Assembly (NCBI RefSeq): GCF_024054555.1
Contig: NZ_JAMXLY010000008.1
Location: 22,196 to 86,195, forward strand
Direction of reading: 5' to 3'
Source of the DNA: Segatella cerevisiae
Lineage (GTDB): Bacteria; Bacteroidota; Bacteroidia; Bacteroidales; Bacteroidaceae
DNA length: 64,000 bases
Shown: positions 9,728 to 19,849 of the stretch, piece after piece
How the letters are laid out: each line of letters starts with the position of its first letter
How positions within the stretch are numbered: the first letter of the stretch is position 1
Notes under the pieces: model-generated
Seen by the model: the letters and a program-made list of their open reading frames with translations, nothing else
What the model was told of the DNA's origin: nothing
The model's database searches: none
Made by a program: the position numbers and the translations under genes

Positions 9728-10758
9728 TGAATAAGATGATGACGAGATTCGCCATCAGCATGGTCATTATCTTGATATTGACTACTCCTTTTTTATATGA
9801 ACTGACTACACATTTCTATGCGGAGGATTTGGTGCGTATCGCCAAAGATTATGGTATACGCCCTCGCACAGACTTAAATAAGGATGTGCTGGTGGGACTT
9901 TTCATCCAGTTCTTTGGCATTATGGCTGCATTTGCAGTGACCATTCTGCTGGTCCTGCAGTTTGTCCCAAGACGGTTGTGGCAGCCTTTCAGGAAGACGC
10001 TCTCTACGATCAGTAAATTCAAGGTTGAGGAAGGCCCAGTCACCCTGCCAGCCAATACGGGAGTGAAAGAGTTTGATCAGTTGAATGCTACCTTAAACCA
10101 GATCCTGCTTACCAGTGCTAAAAGTTATCGGGTACAGAAGGAATTTACAGAGAATGCTTCTCACGAACTCCAGACTCCGCTGTCTATAGTGCTCAACAAG
10201 ATAGATAATCTCTTGCAGGATGAGCATCTGACCGCATATCAGGCCAGTGAGATCCAGGAAATGCAACAAGAGCTGCTGCACATGAGCCGTCTCAGCAAAA
10301 ATCTCCTCTTGCTTTCAAAGATAGAAAACAATCAATACAAGACACTGAATCATGTCAATTTAACGGATAAGATAGAATCCATCCTTCCCCAACTGGAGAG
10401 TCTTTCTGGCGATATTGTCATCAAGAAGAACTTCATCCAGAATGACCTTGACCTGCAATGTAATGAAACTTTGCTGGTAAGCATGATCAATAATCTGGTA
10501 GTAAATGCCGTACGGCATAATTGCCCGGAAGGATCCATCACCATTACCGTCGCTGATCGTCAGCTTTCCGTCTCCAATACGTCGGCAGAAGCGCCCCTGG
10601 ACGGCAGCCGGATCTTCTCCCGCTTCTACCGCACTCAGAAGAACCAGAAAGGGAACGGACTGGGGCTGGCTATTGTCAAGTCTATCTGTGACTATCATGG
10701 ATGGAAGGTGGGCTACCATTATCAAGATGGGCAGCATGTTTTTACAGTTGTATTCTGA
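9727..10758 (+). CDS. Sensor histidine kinase
   Basis: A 343-residue membrane histidine kinase. Two transmembrane helices (about residues 8-28 and 60-82) flank a short periplasmic loop of around 35 residues, so a large ligand-binding sensor is absent. The phospho-acceptor is in ENASHELQTPLS, the N box in MINNLVVNAVRHN, and the G box in GNGLGLAIVKS. The frame is open 15 bases upstream, but ATG 9727 overlaps the response-regulator stop (TGATG) and gives the expected coupled start. Its own stop overlaps the next ATG in the same way. Confidence 0.93.
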   Translation: MNKMMTRFAISMVIILILTTPFLYELTTHFYAEDLVRIAKDYGIRPRTDLNKDVLVGLFIQFFGIMAAFAVTILLVLQFVPRRLWQPFRKTLSTISKFKVEEGPVTLPANTGVKEFDQLNATLNQILLTSAKSYRVQKEFTENASHELQTPLSIVLNKIDNLLQDEHLTAYQASEIQEMQQELLHMSRLSKNLLLLSKIENNQYKTLNHVNLTDKIESILPQLESLSGDIVIKKNFIQNDLDLQCNETLLVSMINNLVVNAVRHNCPEGSITITVADRQLSVSNTSAEAPLDGSRIFSRFYRTQKNQKGNGLGLAIVKSICDYHGWKVGYHYQDGQHVFTVVF

Positions 10759-11468
10759 TGTATATCGTATTGATTATTGTGGGATTGATCGCCGGCACCT
10801 TATCCGGCTCGATCGGTTTTGGCGGCGGGATGATTCTCTTGCCGGTTATCACGTATTTCTATGGAGTGGAAATCGCAGTCCCCGTCTCTACCATTGCCCA
10901 GATGATGAGCAACCTTTCCCGTGCAGCTATGGGCTGGAAGGAGATCAAGTGGAAACAGGTTCTCTGGTTTCTCATTCCAGCCTTACCCTTCACGGCCCTG
11001 GGCGCTTGCGGCTTCTCCCTCGTTAACAAAACCCTGATGACACGGCTTCTCTGCATTTTCCTGATTGTTTTCTCAATCATGAAAATGGGCAATAAGATTC
11101 ATCTGCCGAAAGGTCATAAAACGGTTATCGGTGGCGGCATGCTCACGGGTTTGCTCAACGGGATGCTTGGAATATCCGGCCCGATAAGCAGCGCGGTATT
11201 CCTGACCCTTGACCTCTCACCGGTCTCTTATATCGCAAGTGAGGCTACTGCCGCCGCTGCCATGCACATCGTGAAGGCTATCACCTACGGCAAATTCAAT
11301 CTCATGAACGAGCATATCTTCCTGAATGGCCTCTTGATCGGTTGCGCGATGATGGCCGGAAACTGGATAGCTTTCAGGCTTATTCGAAACGTTAATAAGA
11401 AGCCCTATCAGCGTGTCGTAGGGATCATGATGATTGCGGTGTCTATCTGGCTTTTCCTCACCGTCTAA
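10758..11468 (+). CDS. TSUP (TauE/SafE) family membrane permease
   Basis: A 236-residue TSUP carrier. The family's repeated motif shows as GTLSGSIGFGGGMI near the N-terminus and NGMLGISGPISS in the second half, within about eight hydrophobic helices. Relatives export or import sulfite, sulfoacetate and other organosulfur or small organic anions. ATG 10758 overlaps the kinase stop (TGATG), so kinase and permease are translationally coupled; this suggests the two-component system controls or senses the transported compound. The substrate is not identifiable. Confidence 0.85.
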   Translation: MYIVLIIVGLIAGTLSGSIGFGGGMILLPVITYFYGVEIAVPVSTIAQMMSNLSRAAMGWKEIKWKQVLWFLIPALPFTALGACGFSLVNKTLMTRLLCIFLIVFSIMKMGNKIHLPKGHKTVIGGGMLTGLLNGMLGISGPISSAVFLTLDLSPVSYIASEATAAAAMHIVKAITYGKFNLMNEHIFLNGLLIGCAMMAGNWIAFRLIRNVNKKPYQRVVGIMMIAVSIWLFLTV

Positions 11469-11476
11469 ATCATAAT

Positions 11477-12214
11477 TCAGAGTATCTTACTCAGAAAGTC
11501 CTGCAACCTCGGGCTCTTCGGATGCAGGAAGAGCTCTTCCGGTTTTCCATCTTCCGTGACACCACCGTCACTGAAGAAAAGCACCCTGTGTGCTACTTCC
11601 CTTGCGAAGGCCATCTCGTGGGTAACCACGATCATCGTCATTCCCGAGGCAGCCAACTGGCGCATCAGTTCCAGGACCTCACCCACCATTTCCGGATCCA
11701 GGGCTGAAGTAGGTTCATCAAACAGCATCACATCAGGTTCCATGATCAGGGAGCGGATGATGGCTATGCGTTGTTTCTGTCCTCCTGACAGGACGTCAGG
11801 ATAGGTATCAGCCTTATCTTCCAGCCCGATACGCTTGAGGAGCAGGTCTGTTTTCTCAGACGCCTCTTCTTTTCCCATCTTCCCCAGGACTATGGGAGCC
11901 AGCATGATATTACGGCGAATGGTCATATTCGGAAACAGATTAAACTGTTGGAAGACCATTCCTATACGTTCCCTCATACGGTCTGTATTGATCTCAGGAG
12001 AGGTAATGTCTGTACCTTCGAAGAGAATCCTCCCGCCTGTCGGACGTTCCAGAAGATTGAGCGAACGCAGGAACGTGGATTTTCCACAACCCGATGGACC
12101 GATGATAGCGATCACCTCCCCCTTTCGGATCGTCAGGTCAATGTCATGCAACACCTCGTGATCACCGAATGATTTCTTCAGGTGCTCGATTCTTATCAGA
12201 ACTTTATCTTTCAT
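11477..12214 (-). CDS. Polar amino-acid ABC transporter ATP-binding protein
   Basis: A 245-residue ATPase of the GlnQ/HisP type. Walker A is GPSGCGKST, the Q loop [10 protein letters not shown], the signature LSGGQKQR, and Walker [13 protein letters not shown], followed by the H-loop His in VVTHEM. The start overlaps the end of the upstream binding-protein/permease fusion by 11 bases. Together the two genes make a complete importer: one polypeptide supplies both binding and membrane functions and this one powers it. Substrate class is inferred from the family only. Confidence 0.95.
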   Translation of the reverse strand: MKDKVLIRIEHLKKSFGDHEVLHDIDLTIRKGEVIAIIGPSGCGKSTFLRSLNLLERPTGGRILFEGTDITSPEINTDRMRERIGMVFQQFNLFPNMTIRRNIMLAPIVLGKMGKEEASEKTDLLLKRIGLEDKADTYPDVLSGGQKQRIAIIRSLIMEPDVMLFDEPTSALDPEMVGEVLELMRQLAASGMTMIVVTHEMAFAREVAHRVLFFSDGGVTEDGKPEELFLHPKSPRLQDFLSKIL

Positions 12215-13706
12215 TTTTTCTCATGTTCTTTTCCAGTCTGTTCACGCCTGCCGACAAGGCCATGACGATGACCAGATAGATGAGTGCTACCACGCCAAGG
12301 GGCATGAGTGCATCATAAGTAATGGACCGGATAATATCAGATCCTTTCGTAAGGTCTACCAGTCCTATATAACCGCTGATGGAAGTTTCCTTCAACAGGG
12401 TGATAAGTTCGTTGCCCATGGCAGGGAGCACATTCTTGAAAGCCTGTGGAAGAAGGATGTATCTCATCGTCTGTGTGTAGGAAAGTCCCAGACTGCGGCC
12501 CGCTTCCATCTGTCCTCTGTCCACGGACATGATTCCCGAGCGCACCACTTCTGCAAGATAGGCTGCAGAGTTGAGACCGAAAGCGATGATAGCTACAAAG
12601 ACCTTACTCACGTTAGCGGAAGCAAAGACTACATAATAGATAATAAGCAGTTGGACCATCGTCGGCGTACCTCTGATCACGGTGAGATAGAGTCGGCAAA
12701 GGGCATTGAGGATTCCCAGTCCGCCGTTCCGGTCATGTGAAGTTCGTACGATGGCGATCAGGCTGCCCAGGACCAGGGAGAGGATCATGGCAAAAAAGGT
12801 GATGACCAGCGTATTTCCAAGACCTTGCAGAAGATAGATATAACGGTGCTCAGTAATAAAGTTAGCCTTGAACTTGTCCGAAAGACTCTGTTTATGTGCA
12901 GCCAGGTTACCATCTCTTACGATGATGACCTGCCGGCAACGAGTATAGGGTATAGTGAACAGCACATTTCTTGCCCGGTCCTTTGTGACCGTGAGAGCTG
13001 ATGCCCCCACATCTGCCTTTCCGGTCTGTACGCTGGTGATTACGGCTTCGAAGTCCATATCCTCCACATCAAGTTTCATCCCCAGATCGTCGGCTATAGC
13101 CTGCATGACATCAATATCGATGCCACAGATACGCCCATTGTCATAATATTCATAAGGGGGAAAGGTGGCATTGGTAGCCACGACAAGAGTTCCGTTCCGG
13201 CGTCCGATCGCTTTTTTCTGCCAGGCCACAGAGAGATGGTCATGAAGGTGTCTGTCGATAATGGTATCAAGGGCACCGGAATTTTGAAGTCTCCGCAAAG
13301 CCTCATTGATTTGCGTCGCCAGTTTGACATTGTTCCGAGCTACGCAGAAGGCATATTCCTCAGTGGAAAATTCTCCGGGAAGAATTTTCAGATTACTGTT
13401 TTCCGCCACAAAGGCCTTAGCCGGTTCTTCGTCATCTATCACGCAGTCGATCTTCCCCTCTCCGAGCGCCTGGATGGCATCGGCCGTCTTGGTATACCGT
13501 TCTATGCGTGTTCCTGCCTTGTCATTTTCAAAAGCAGAAGCCTTCAGGTCGCCAGTCGTCCCCAGTTGTACGCCGATGGTACTTCCGGGAAGGTCACGGG
13601 GAGAATTGACGGTATGCCTTTTCTGGCCGCCTCGTGTCAGAATCACGATAATGACAAGGATAATAACCAGTAGAGGAATACCTATTTGTAAGATTTTCTT
13701 TTTCAT
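12204..13706 (-). CDS. Fused amino-acid binding domain (halves in permuted order) and ABC permease
   Basis: A 500-residue fusion. Residues 7-25 are a hydrophobic signal anchor. Residues about 36-155 match the second half of a type-3 solute-binding protein ([16 protein letters not shown] through the AFCVARNN strand to a final IDRHL helix). Residues about 172-265 match the first half ([57 protein letters not shown]). The halves are therefore swapped compared with ordinary binding proteins. Residues about 290-495 are the permease, with a loop motif [14 protein letters not shown]. It is coupled by overlap to the ATPase gene. A possible -7 box (13876-13883, minus) leaves a leader of about 160 bases. 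Confidence 0.9.
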   Translation of the reverse strand: MKKKILQIGIPLLVIILVIIVILTRGGQKRHTVNSPRDLPGSTIGVQLGTTGDLKASAFENDKAGTRIERYTKTADAIQALGEGKIDCVIDDEEPAKAFVAENSNLKILPGEFSTEEYAFCVARNNVKLATQINEALRRLQNSGALDTIIDRHLHDHLSVAWQKKAIGRRNGTLVVATNATFPPYEYYDNGRICGIDIDVMQAIADDLGMKLDVEDMDFEAVITSVQTGKADVGASALTVTKDRARNVLFTIPYTRCRQVIIVRDGNLAAHKQSLSDKFKANFITEHRYIYLLQGLGNTLVITFFAMILSLVLGSLIAIVRTSHDRNGGLGILNALCRLYLTVIRGTPTMVQLLIIYYVVFASANVSKVFVAIIAFGLNSAAYLAEVVRSGIMSVDRGQMEAGRSLGLSYTQTMRYILLPQAFKNVLPAMGNELITLLKETSISGYIGLVDLTKGSDIIRSITYDALMPLGVVALIYLVIVMALSAGVNRLEKNMRKNER

Positions 13707-14095
13707 CCTGAATGCCTGTTTAAAAAGACAGTCTTCCCCATTCTCCGTGAGTTGTGGCTTGTCTGTATGTATGTGTCGAAACTCTCGTCCTTCGATTTGA
13801 TCGTTCTTGTTCTATTACTCAAATGATTATTTTTTACGGCTTCATCAGGAGAAACCCATGATGATTTATTATTTGCAAAAGTATGAAAATTTCCGCGGTC
13901 TTTCTTCCTTTTCAAAATAAAGGAGTTATGACTTTTACTTTTTTAACATCTATATCCCATCGGTATGGCTTGCCTTGAATATCCCTGGTCCGAAAGGATA
14001 GGGGGATGAGTTTTAAGATATGGTTTACTCTTTGCGTTTCCGGGGCCCGGCGTCATGGGAAACAGGTGGAGAAAAGCATAAATTAACAGTAAATA

Positions 14096-14127
14096 TTTGC
14101 GCGTGTTTTTCTTTGTTTGTATATTTG
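14096..14127 (+). promoter_or_regulatory. Consensus promoter of the MFS gene
   Basis: TTTG at 14096-14099, a 20-base spacer and TATATTTG at 14120-14127 match the Bacteroidota consensus. The transcript would have a leader of about 100 bases. Confidence 0.75.
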
Positions 14128-14173
14128 CGAACAACAAAACGGTTCTTGCTGAAAACAACTGCCGTTTAAGTTT

Positions 14174-14206
14174 CTCCTGCATGGGCACCGGGCCAGAATG
14201 CAGGAG
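14174..14206 (+). promoter_or_regulatory. Leader hairpin before the MFS gene
   Basis: CTCCTGCAT and ATGCAGGAG form a perfect 9-bp stem with a 15-base loop, 24 bases before the MFS ATG and inside the predicted leader. It may affect mRNA stability or translation. Confidence 0.45.
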
Positions 14207-14230
14207 TAATTTATTATTAACACTACTGTT

Positions 14231-15451
14231 ATGAAAAATAGGAAACAGAAATTAGCCCTATCGTTTGTGATCATGATGGGTGTGGTCAGCATGTTTTCGG
14301 ATATGACCCATGAGGGTGCCCGGAGTATTTACGGTGCCTATCTGGCGCTTGCCGGAGCTTCTGCCGCCACCATCGGATTTGTCATGGGGCTGGGAGAGTT
14401 GATAGGCTATGCCCTTCGTCTGGTCACCGGTTACTTTGCCGACAAGAAGCACAATTATTGGATCATGACCATTGTAGGTTATTCCATCAATATGGCTGCC
14501 GTCCCGTTGATCGCCCTGTTCTCCAAGGATGGATGGAAATGGGCCTGCCTGCTGATTATCCTGGAAAGACTCGGAAAAGCAATACGGCAACCCTCCAAGA
14601 ATACATTGGTATCATTTGCCTCTTCTCAAGTAGGACAAGGTAAGGCCTTTGCCCTCCAGGAGTTTATGGATCAGATAGGTGCTTTCTGTGGCCCTCTGCT
14701 CTTGTTTGTCGTCCTTCTCTTAAGAAAAGACAGTAGTGATTTATTTTCTGCTTACAGGATCTGCTTTGCGATATTAATCATACCGGCATTTTTCACTTTG
14801 TTCTTTCTTTTGAGAGCGAAGCGTAAATTTGCCCATCCCGAGAATTTTGAGACCAGTGTCGACAGACCCCGGATAGGGTCTTTAAACTCACATTTCATCT
14901 TATATCTCGTGGCTACCAGTTTGTTAGCTTTCGGATTCATTGATTTCCCTATGATTACGATGCATGTATCAAGACTTTCCATCATCCCCTCCTCTTTTCT
15001 CCCGCTGCTCTATGCAGGAGCCATGCTGGTAGATGCCATAGCTGCACTTGTTTTTGGCTGGATGTATGATAAATATGGGATAAAGGTTCTGATCCTCTCT
15101 GACTTTCTATCGGCCTTTTTCGCACTGTTCATCTTTACTTCCCACTCCATTAGTTATATTATTATCGGAATTGCGCTCTGGGGAATCGGGATGGGTGCTC
15201 AGGAATCTATCCTGAAATCGGCGGTCACGGCCTTAGTTCAAAAGGAGAACCGCTCCACAGGATTCGGTGTCTTCGGAGTATCCTTTGGGGTCTGCTGGTT
15301 CATCGGGAGTTGGGTTCTGGGGATACTCTATGACACTTCCATTCCTGCAATGGTTACGGTCTCCGTCATCTCACAGTTGGCTTCCATTCCTTTCCTCATG
15401 GCTCTTGCAAAGTCACATAAGACAATGGATAATGTAAATTCTTCCCTGTAA
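14231..15451 (+). CDS. Major facilitator superfamily transporter
   Basis: A 406-residue MFS carrier with about twelve membrane helices. The first loop reads DMTHEGARSIYGAYL, a conserved start of a poorly studied MFS group, and the cytoplasmic loop between helices 2 and 3 has GYFADKKHNYW at the place of motif A. The second half repeats this with GWMYDKYGIKVL. The substrate cannot be told; relatives are often called drug-resistance transporters without proof. It is a single gene with its own consensus promoter and a cation diffusion facilitator downstream after a 118-base gap. Confidence 0.85.
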   Translation: MKNRKQKLALSFVIMMGVVSMFSDMTHEGARSIYGAYLALAGASAATIGFVMGLGELIGYALRLVTGYFADKKHNYWIMTIVGYSINMAAVPLIALFSKDGWKWACLLIILERLGKAIRQPSKNTLVSFASSQVGQGKAFALQEFMDQIGAFCGPLLLFVVLLLRKDSSDLFSAYRICFAILIIPAFFTLFFLLRAKRKFAHPENFETSVDRPRIGSLNSHFILYLVATSLLAFGFIDFPMITMHVSRLSIIPSSFLPLLYAGAMLVDAIAALVFGWMYDKYGIKVLILSDFLSAFFALFIFTSHSISYIIIGIALWGIGMGAQESILKSAVTALVQKENRSTGFGVFGVSFGVCWFIGSWVLGILYDTSIPAMVTVSVISQLASIPFLMALAKSHKTMDNVNSSL

Positions 15452-15484
15452 ATTTGCACAGATCAACTTTTGTTCATATTTTTA

Positions 15485-15498
15485 CGAATTTAAATTCG
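15485..15498. other. 14-bp perfect palindrome between MFS and CDF genes
   Basis: CGAATTTAAATTCG is fully self-complementary. It lies 34 bases after the MFS stop and 72 before the CDF start, so it could be an operator of the CDF gene or a weak termination stem. Confidence 0.4.
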
Positions 15499-15569
15499 AG
15501 GGAAGCAGGATTAAGGGAAATATATCCTTGTGTTCCCTTCATTTATAGGCATCTTTTAATATACAGATT

Positions 15570-16421
15570 ATGACAAGCAAGAAAAAAGCAGCTTTAACCT
15601 CAATCATCGCAGCCGTATTCCTGACTACTATGAAGTTTATTGTCGGCATTCTCACTTCCAGTATGGGAATTATCTCAGAAGCACTCCACTCCCTTCTGGA
15701 CCTGTTAGCTGCCGTGATTACTTTTGTCTCCGTAAGCATATCAGACAAACCAGCAGATAAGGAACATCAGTATGGTCATGGAAAGATAGAAAATCTTTCA
15801 GCTTTCTTCGAATCCATACTGCTTGTCATCACCTGCGTATGGATTATTTATGAGGCGATCAGCCGTTTGATCTCAGGTAATACGGCTATACGCGTAACCG
15901 TATGGAGCTATCTTGTCGTCCTGACCGCCATGGCCGTGGACATCGGTCGTTCCCGGATGCTCTTCAAGGTTGCAAAGCGCGATAACAGTCAGGCTCTTGA
16001 GGCAGATGCCATACATTTTTCCACTGACATTCTCAGTTCCGGAGTAGTCCTGCTGGGACTGATATGTGCCAACTTCGGTTACCATAAGGCCGATGCCATT
16101 TCTGCATTAGGGGTGGCCGTCATCGTCTTGGGAATCTCTTACCGCCTGGGCAAGAGGGCTATTGACGTATTGCTTGACAAGGTGCCAGACGGACTGACCG
16201 AGAAGGTTGAGTCCAGACTAAAATCCAATAAGGATATTGTGTGTTATCATGATTTGAAAATACGTGTTGCAGGACCTGATACGTTTGTTGAGGTAAATGT
16301 GCATATTCATCCCCATACAGATCTCGAGACAGCACATTGTATATGCAGTAGAATAGAAAAGGATATAGCATCTTTGATTCCGAGATGTACCACCGTTGTG
16401 CATGCTGAGCCTGATGAATGA
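15570..16421 (+). CDS. Cation diffusion facilitator (divalent metal/H+ antiporter)
   Basis: A 283-residue CDF protein, normally a zinc, iron or manganese exporter. Six membrane helices are visible. Helix 2 carries EALHSLLDLL and helix 5 HFSTDILSS, the positions of the intramembrane metal site; a His-containing loop (KEHQYGHGKIE) follows helix 2. The C-terminal ferredoxin-like domain (about residues 205-280) holds VEVNVHIHPHTD, typical of the cytoplasmic dimerisation domain. Length is normal. The metal specificity is not decided by sequence. The gene converges on the beta-barrel gene at 16435. Confidence 0.92.
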   Translation: MTSKKKAALTSIIAAVFLTTMKFIVGILTSSMGIISEALHSLLDLLAAVITFVSVSISDKPADKEHQYGHGKIENLSAFFESILLVITCVWIIYEAISRLISGNTAIRVTVWSYLVVLTAMAVDIGRSRMLFKVAKRDNSQALEADAIHFSTDILSSGVVLLGLICANFGYHKADAISALGVAVIVLGISYRLGKRAIDVLLDKVPDGLTEKVESRLKSNKDIVCYHDLKIRVAGPDTFVEVNVHIHPHTDLETAHCICSRIEKDIASLIPRCTTVVHAEPDE

Positions 16422-16434
16422 ATGGCTCTTTTCG

Positions 16435-18807
16435 TCATAATTTGTCATCATATTTGATCTCCTGACTTTTCTTTTTGCCAAGTCCGAAATTATAGGTTAA
16501 CCCGATATAGACAATTCTCGGGTTGCGACGTTTCTCTACTTTTTGTCTGAGATCATCGGTGTTAAGTGTATATGATTTGTGGAAGGTGTTGAAAAGATCA
16601 GATATAGAGGCAATGATGGAGAGTCCCGTTTTGGGGTATTCATAGCGTATTCCCATATTGAAAATATAGTTTCCGTTGAGATGACCTTGTGGAATGAGCT
16701 GCGGTGAATTGTATCGGGTATTGAACTGGATGGTGAGATGGTTCAGGGGGGTGATGTCCGCATTCATCAGACTGCTCCAGGCCCACGTGGAACGTTTACT
16801 GCCATAGCCGAGTTTGGATGCATTGATCTGTTGATAGAATCCATTTCCATTGATGTTGAGCGACAACCAGTGTAAGGGCTGCCAACTCCAGATAACTTCC
16901 AGTCCGGCATCCTGACTGTTCTGCATATTTTCCTTTGTTGTGATAAGGGTATCCTTATTCATGTATGAAATATTCGTTATCGGATTTAGAGTGTAACGAT
17001 AATAAAGAGTTGTCGTAAGAGTACTATTCACATCATTGTGCCACATCCATCCTGTTTCCAAGGAGTGGATTTTTTCGGGTTTCAGATGCGGATTCCCGGT
17101 TTGCATGCTTAGTGGATTGATATGCTCTGCGTATGGATCCATATCTTCTCCGACTGGACGGTTGACACGCAGGCTATAGTTGAGTTGAAGTTCCTGATGC
17201 TCGGTGAGTTGCCAGGAGCTGTGGAAGGTAGGATACAACGAGAATTCATTTTTTCGGATAAAAGAATCAGTTTTTGCCAGCAGGCTTCTCTGATGGTCAT
17301 ATTCGCCACGTATTCCGGCTGTCATATTCCATTTTCCTGATTGGATATCTATGGTTGTATAGAAGGAATGAACAGTCCGCCAATATGTAAAATCACTGGA
17401 ATTGGATGCATCGGGAATATAGTTGCTGCCGTTCCAATCTCCTACATGATAGTCCTGTTCTGTTTTCAGATGTTCCAGCTCGTATCCGCTTGATAACTTA
17501 CCTCCTTGCCAGGGATTGAATTGCCAGTAGAGTTTTGCAGTATGGAGGTAATTGCCATTCCAGACCTTTTCGTTGTTTTTTGAATATACGGTTTCCCGAA
17601 GAGTACGTGAAGTCTGATAGTAGTTCATCTCATTTTCCGTCTGCGATGAGTAAGCATAATTTATCCCCCATTGATTATCATTCCCATATTTGTGTGCGTA
17701 AGCGGCGTTACCTTCGTACATGTTCTCTCGTGCATCTGCATTACGCCGTCGGGAATAGTTTTCGGTTTCTACTCCTGAAAGGTTTTGGGTATTTGATTCT
17801 ACATCTTCTGTACGTAAGAAACGCCGATATTCGTAATTGCCGGAAAAGTTGATTGCATCTTCAGGGGTTACTTTTAAACTTCCGCCGAGGTTGAAAGTAT
17901 GTGATTTTGGGTGTCCGGTACCGATTGTGTTCTGACTGACCTGTCCGTCTTTACTATCGCGGTTATCCGTTGTGGTACGGTCATAACGGTCCTGACGGAA
18001 GGCATATCCTCCTAAAATGCTCCATTTATCCGTCCCCAAACTTAGGTTTGTACCGGCATTAAAGCGGCCTTTGTTGCCGATATTGGAATACAGACTTCCA
18101 TTCAACCCCTTTCGGGCATTCTTCTTTAAGATTATGTTGATAATGCCACTTGTTCCATCAGGTCTATAGGCTGCTGACGGATTGGTAATCACTTCAATAC
18201 GTTCAATATTGCTTGCCGATAGTTGCTGTAAGGCATCACCTTTCGATTTACCATTAAAAAGAGTAGAAAGGCGTCCATTGACAAGAATAGTTACATTTTG
18301 ATTCCCTCGTACACTGATGTTTCCATCGATATCCATGTCTACAGAAGGTATATGCTGGAGCAGTTCGCCTATGGATTCTGATGTTGACATGATGTCTTGA
18401 TTTACATTATATACCTTCTTGTCAAGCCGTTGGATGAGTGCCCTTTGTCGTCCTTTTACGATCACCTCTCCTAAGGAAGTGGCTGTGCTGTTGTTTAAGG
18501 AAACGATACCGCAGTCTGTATTCCCTTTGACAATGAGACTGTGATTGATATCACCATATCCTATGTAACTGTAAGTTATCTGATAGTTGCCGTCGGCAAT
18601 ACCATTCATCTTAAATGTTCCCAAGGAATCCGTTATGGTTCCTGACACAAGTTTGCCATTTCCGTTACGTAAGGCTATGGTAACATATTCGATAGGCTTG
18701 TGATTGGATTTCTCTATCACCTTCCCTATTACTTTCCATCCTGACATATTTGCCAATGCTGCTATAGATACCAGACAGCAACTGATGAAACACATCCATC
18801 TCTTCAT
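16435..18807 (-). CDS. Outer-membrane beta-barrel receptor with carboxypeptidase-like domain
   Basis: A 790-residue outer-membrane protein. A signal peptide (about residues 1-20) is followed by a carboxypeptidase-regulatory-like domain (about 24-110, with VIGKVIEKSNHKPIEYVTIAL), a plug domain (about 115-225, including the INIILKKNARKG strand) and a long Tyr/Trp-rich beta-barrel. This is the outer-membrane-beta-barrel-family type of TonB-dependent protein that usually lacks a SusD partner; none is seen here. The ligand is unknown. A -7 box lies 26 bases before the ATG. The strand ends in a charged tail instead of the usual terminal aromatic. Confidence 0.88.
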   Translation of the reverse strand: MKRWMCFISCCLVSIAALANMSGWKVIGKVIEKSNHKPIEYVTIALRNGNGKLVSGTITDSLGTFKMNGIADGNYQITYSYIGYGDINHSLIVKGNTDCGIVSLNNSTATSLGEVIVKGRQRALIQRLDKKVYNVNQDIMSTSESIGELLQHIPSVDMDIDGNISVRGNQNVTILVNGRLSTLFNGKSKGDALQQLSASNIERIEVITNPSAAYRPDGTSGIINIILKKNARKGLNGSLYSNIGNKGRFNAGTNLSLGTDKWSILGGYAFRQDRYDRTTTDNRDSKDGQVSQNTIGTGHPKSHTFNLGGSLKVTPEDAINFSGNYEYRRFLRTEDVESNTQNLSGVETENYSRRRNADARENMYEGNAAYAHKYGNDNQWGINYAYSSQTENEMNYYQTSRTLRETVYSKNNEKVWNGNYLHTAKLYWQFNPWQGGKLSSGYELEHLKTEQDYHVGDWNGSNYIPDASNSSDFTYWRTVHSFYTTIDIQSGKWNMTAGIRGEYDHQRSLLAKTDSFIRKNEFSLYPTFHSSWQLTEHQELQLNYSLRVNRPVGEDMDPYAEHINPLSMQTGNPHLKPEKIHSLETGWMWHNDVNSTLTTTLYYRYTLNPITNISYMNKDTLITTKENMQNSQDAGLEVIWSWQPLHWLSLNINGNGFYQQINASKLGYGSKRSTWAWSSLMNADITPLNHLTIQFNTRYNSPQLIPQGHLNGNYIFNMGIRYEYPKTGLSIIASISDLFNTFHKSYTLNTDDLRQKVEKRRNPRIVYIGLTYNFGLGKKKSQEIKYDDKL

Positions 18808-18832
18808 CTTTTTCGTTTTAAAAATTTAAGTG

Positions 18833-18840
18833 CAAAAGTA
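18833..18840 (-). promoter_or_regulatory. -7 box for the beta-barrel gene
   Basis: TACTTTTG on the minus strand matches TAnnTTTG, 26 bases before the start codon. No -33 element is clear. Confidence 0.5.
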
Positions 18841-19074
18841 CAAGTTGACTTTGTATATTTTCTGATGAAGTTATTACAGGCTGGATTCAAGCCAGTTAAT
18901 AAGTTTTAATTGTTTTGTATGAATTCTGTATTCCGCGATTCGTATAGAGAGGTATATTATTCCTTATACAATCGTAATCATTAAAAGAGATTGAACTTTA
19001 TAAGAAAAAATCCAATTTGTTTGGTGAATTGTGGAAAACCTATTATCTTCGCCAAAACAAAAACGTTTGGTTCT

Positions 19075-19833
19075 ATGCAGATTCTCCTTTCTTGTGCCAA
19101 GACTATGCGGGACGCCACTACGATGCAGTCGCCTTTCACTACCCTGCCCCGTTTCAGGGATGAGGCCGGACGATTTGCGTTGGAACTCAGCCAGTGGACG
19201 GCCGACAGGTTTGTGGATGTCTTGCAGTGCAGTCCATCTATAGCTTCGGAGACAAAATTGCGCTATCTTCGTTTTTTTGATGAAGGACATGAACTGCCTG
19301 CCGTTTTTTCTTATTTCGGTCAGGTCTTCAAATATCTCAAAGCACCGAGTTGGAAAACAGAAGATTTCCGTTTCGCACAATCTCATTTATGGATAACATC
19401 TTTTCTGTACGGCTTGCTCCGTCCCATGGATATGATTCATCCTTATCGCCTTGAAGGAAAGGTCTCGCTCGAAGCTTCAGAAGAGAAAACGCTATTTGAT
19501 TTCTGGAGGAGCCGTCTTACTGATCTGCTTTTGAAAAGTGTCAAAGCTGACGATAGCATTCTCCTGTATCTTGCTTCTGAAGAAATGAAACTTTTGTTTG
19601 ACTGGAAGCGGGTCAGAAGTGAACTGCACATTATACAACCTCATTTTTTCATTATGAAAGACGGGAGACCTAAGACCATCGTTATATATACCAAGACCTG
19701 TCGTGGAGCTATGGCTCATTATGTGATCTGTAACCGGATTCATAACTCTGAAGACCTTAAAGCATTTGAACATGAAGGTTTTGCCTATACGGACCAGTAT
19801 GGGGATAACGATCATCCTAATTTTTGCATTTAA
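19075..19833 (+). CDS. yaaA: YaaA family protein (peroxide-stress, DNA-binding)
   Basis: A 252-residue YaaA (DUF328) protein. The start MQILLSCAKTM and the conserved blocks RYLRFFDEGHELPAVFSYFGQVFKYL, LRPMDMIHPYRLEGK and the terminal FEHEGFAYT region fit the family over its full length. In Escherichia coli YaaA lowers free iron under peroxide stress and binds DNA. The frame is open 28 codons upstream, but ATG 19075 matches the family start and lies behind a TATCTTCG box (19044-19051). A small acetyltransferase gene follows after 16 bases, probably on the same transcript. Confidence 0.92.
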   Translation: MQILLSCAKTMRDATTMQSPFTTLPRFRDEAGRFALELSQWTADRFVDVLQCSPSIASETKLRYLRFFDEGHELPAVFSYFGQVFKYLKAPSWKTEDFRFAQSHLWITSFLYGLLRPMDMIHPYRLEGKVSLEASEEKTLFDFWRSRLTDLLLKSVKADDSILLYLASEEMKLLFDWKRVRSELHIIQPHFFIMKDGRPKTIVIYTKTCRGAMAHYVICNRIHNSEDLKAFEHEGFAYTDQYGDNDHPNFCI

Positions 19834-19849
19834 TAAATTTATCAGCATT

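Noticed and set aside
13703..13915. 70-codon open frame upstream of the permuted transporter gene
   Set aside because: It spans the likely promoter (-7 box 13876-13883), has no ribosome site and no protein-like pattern.
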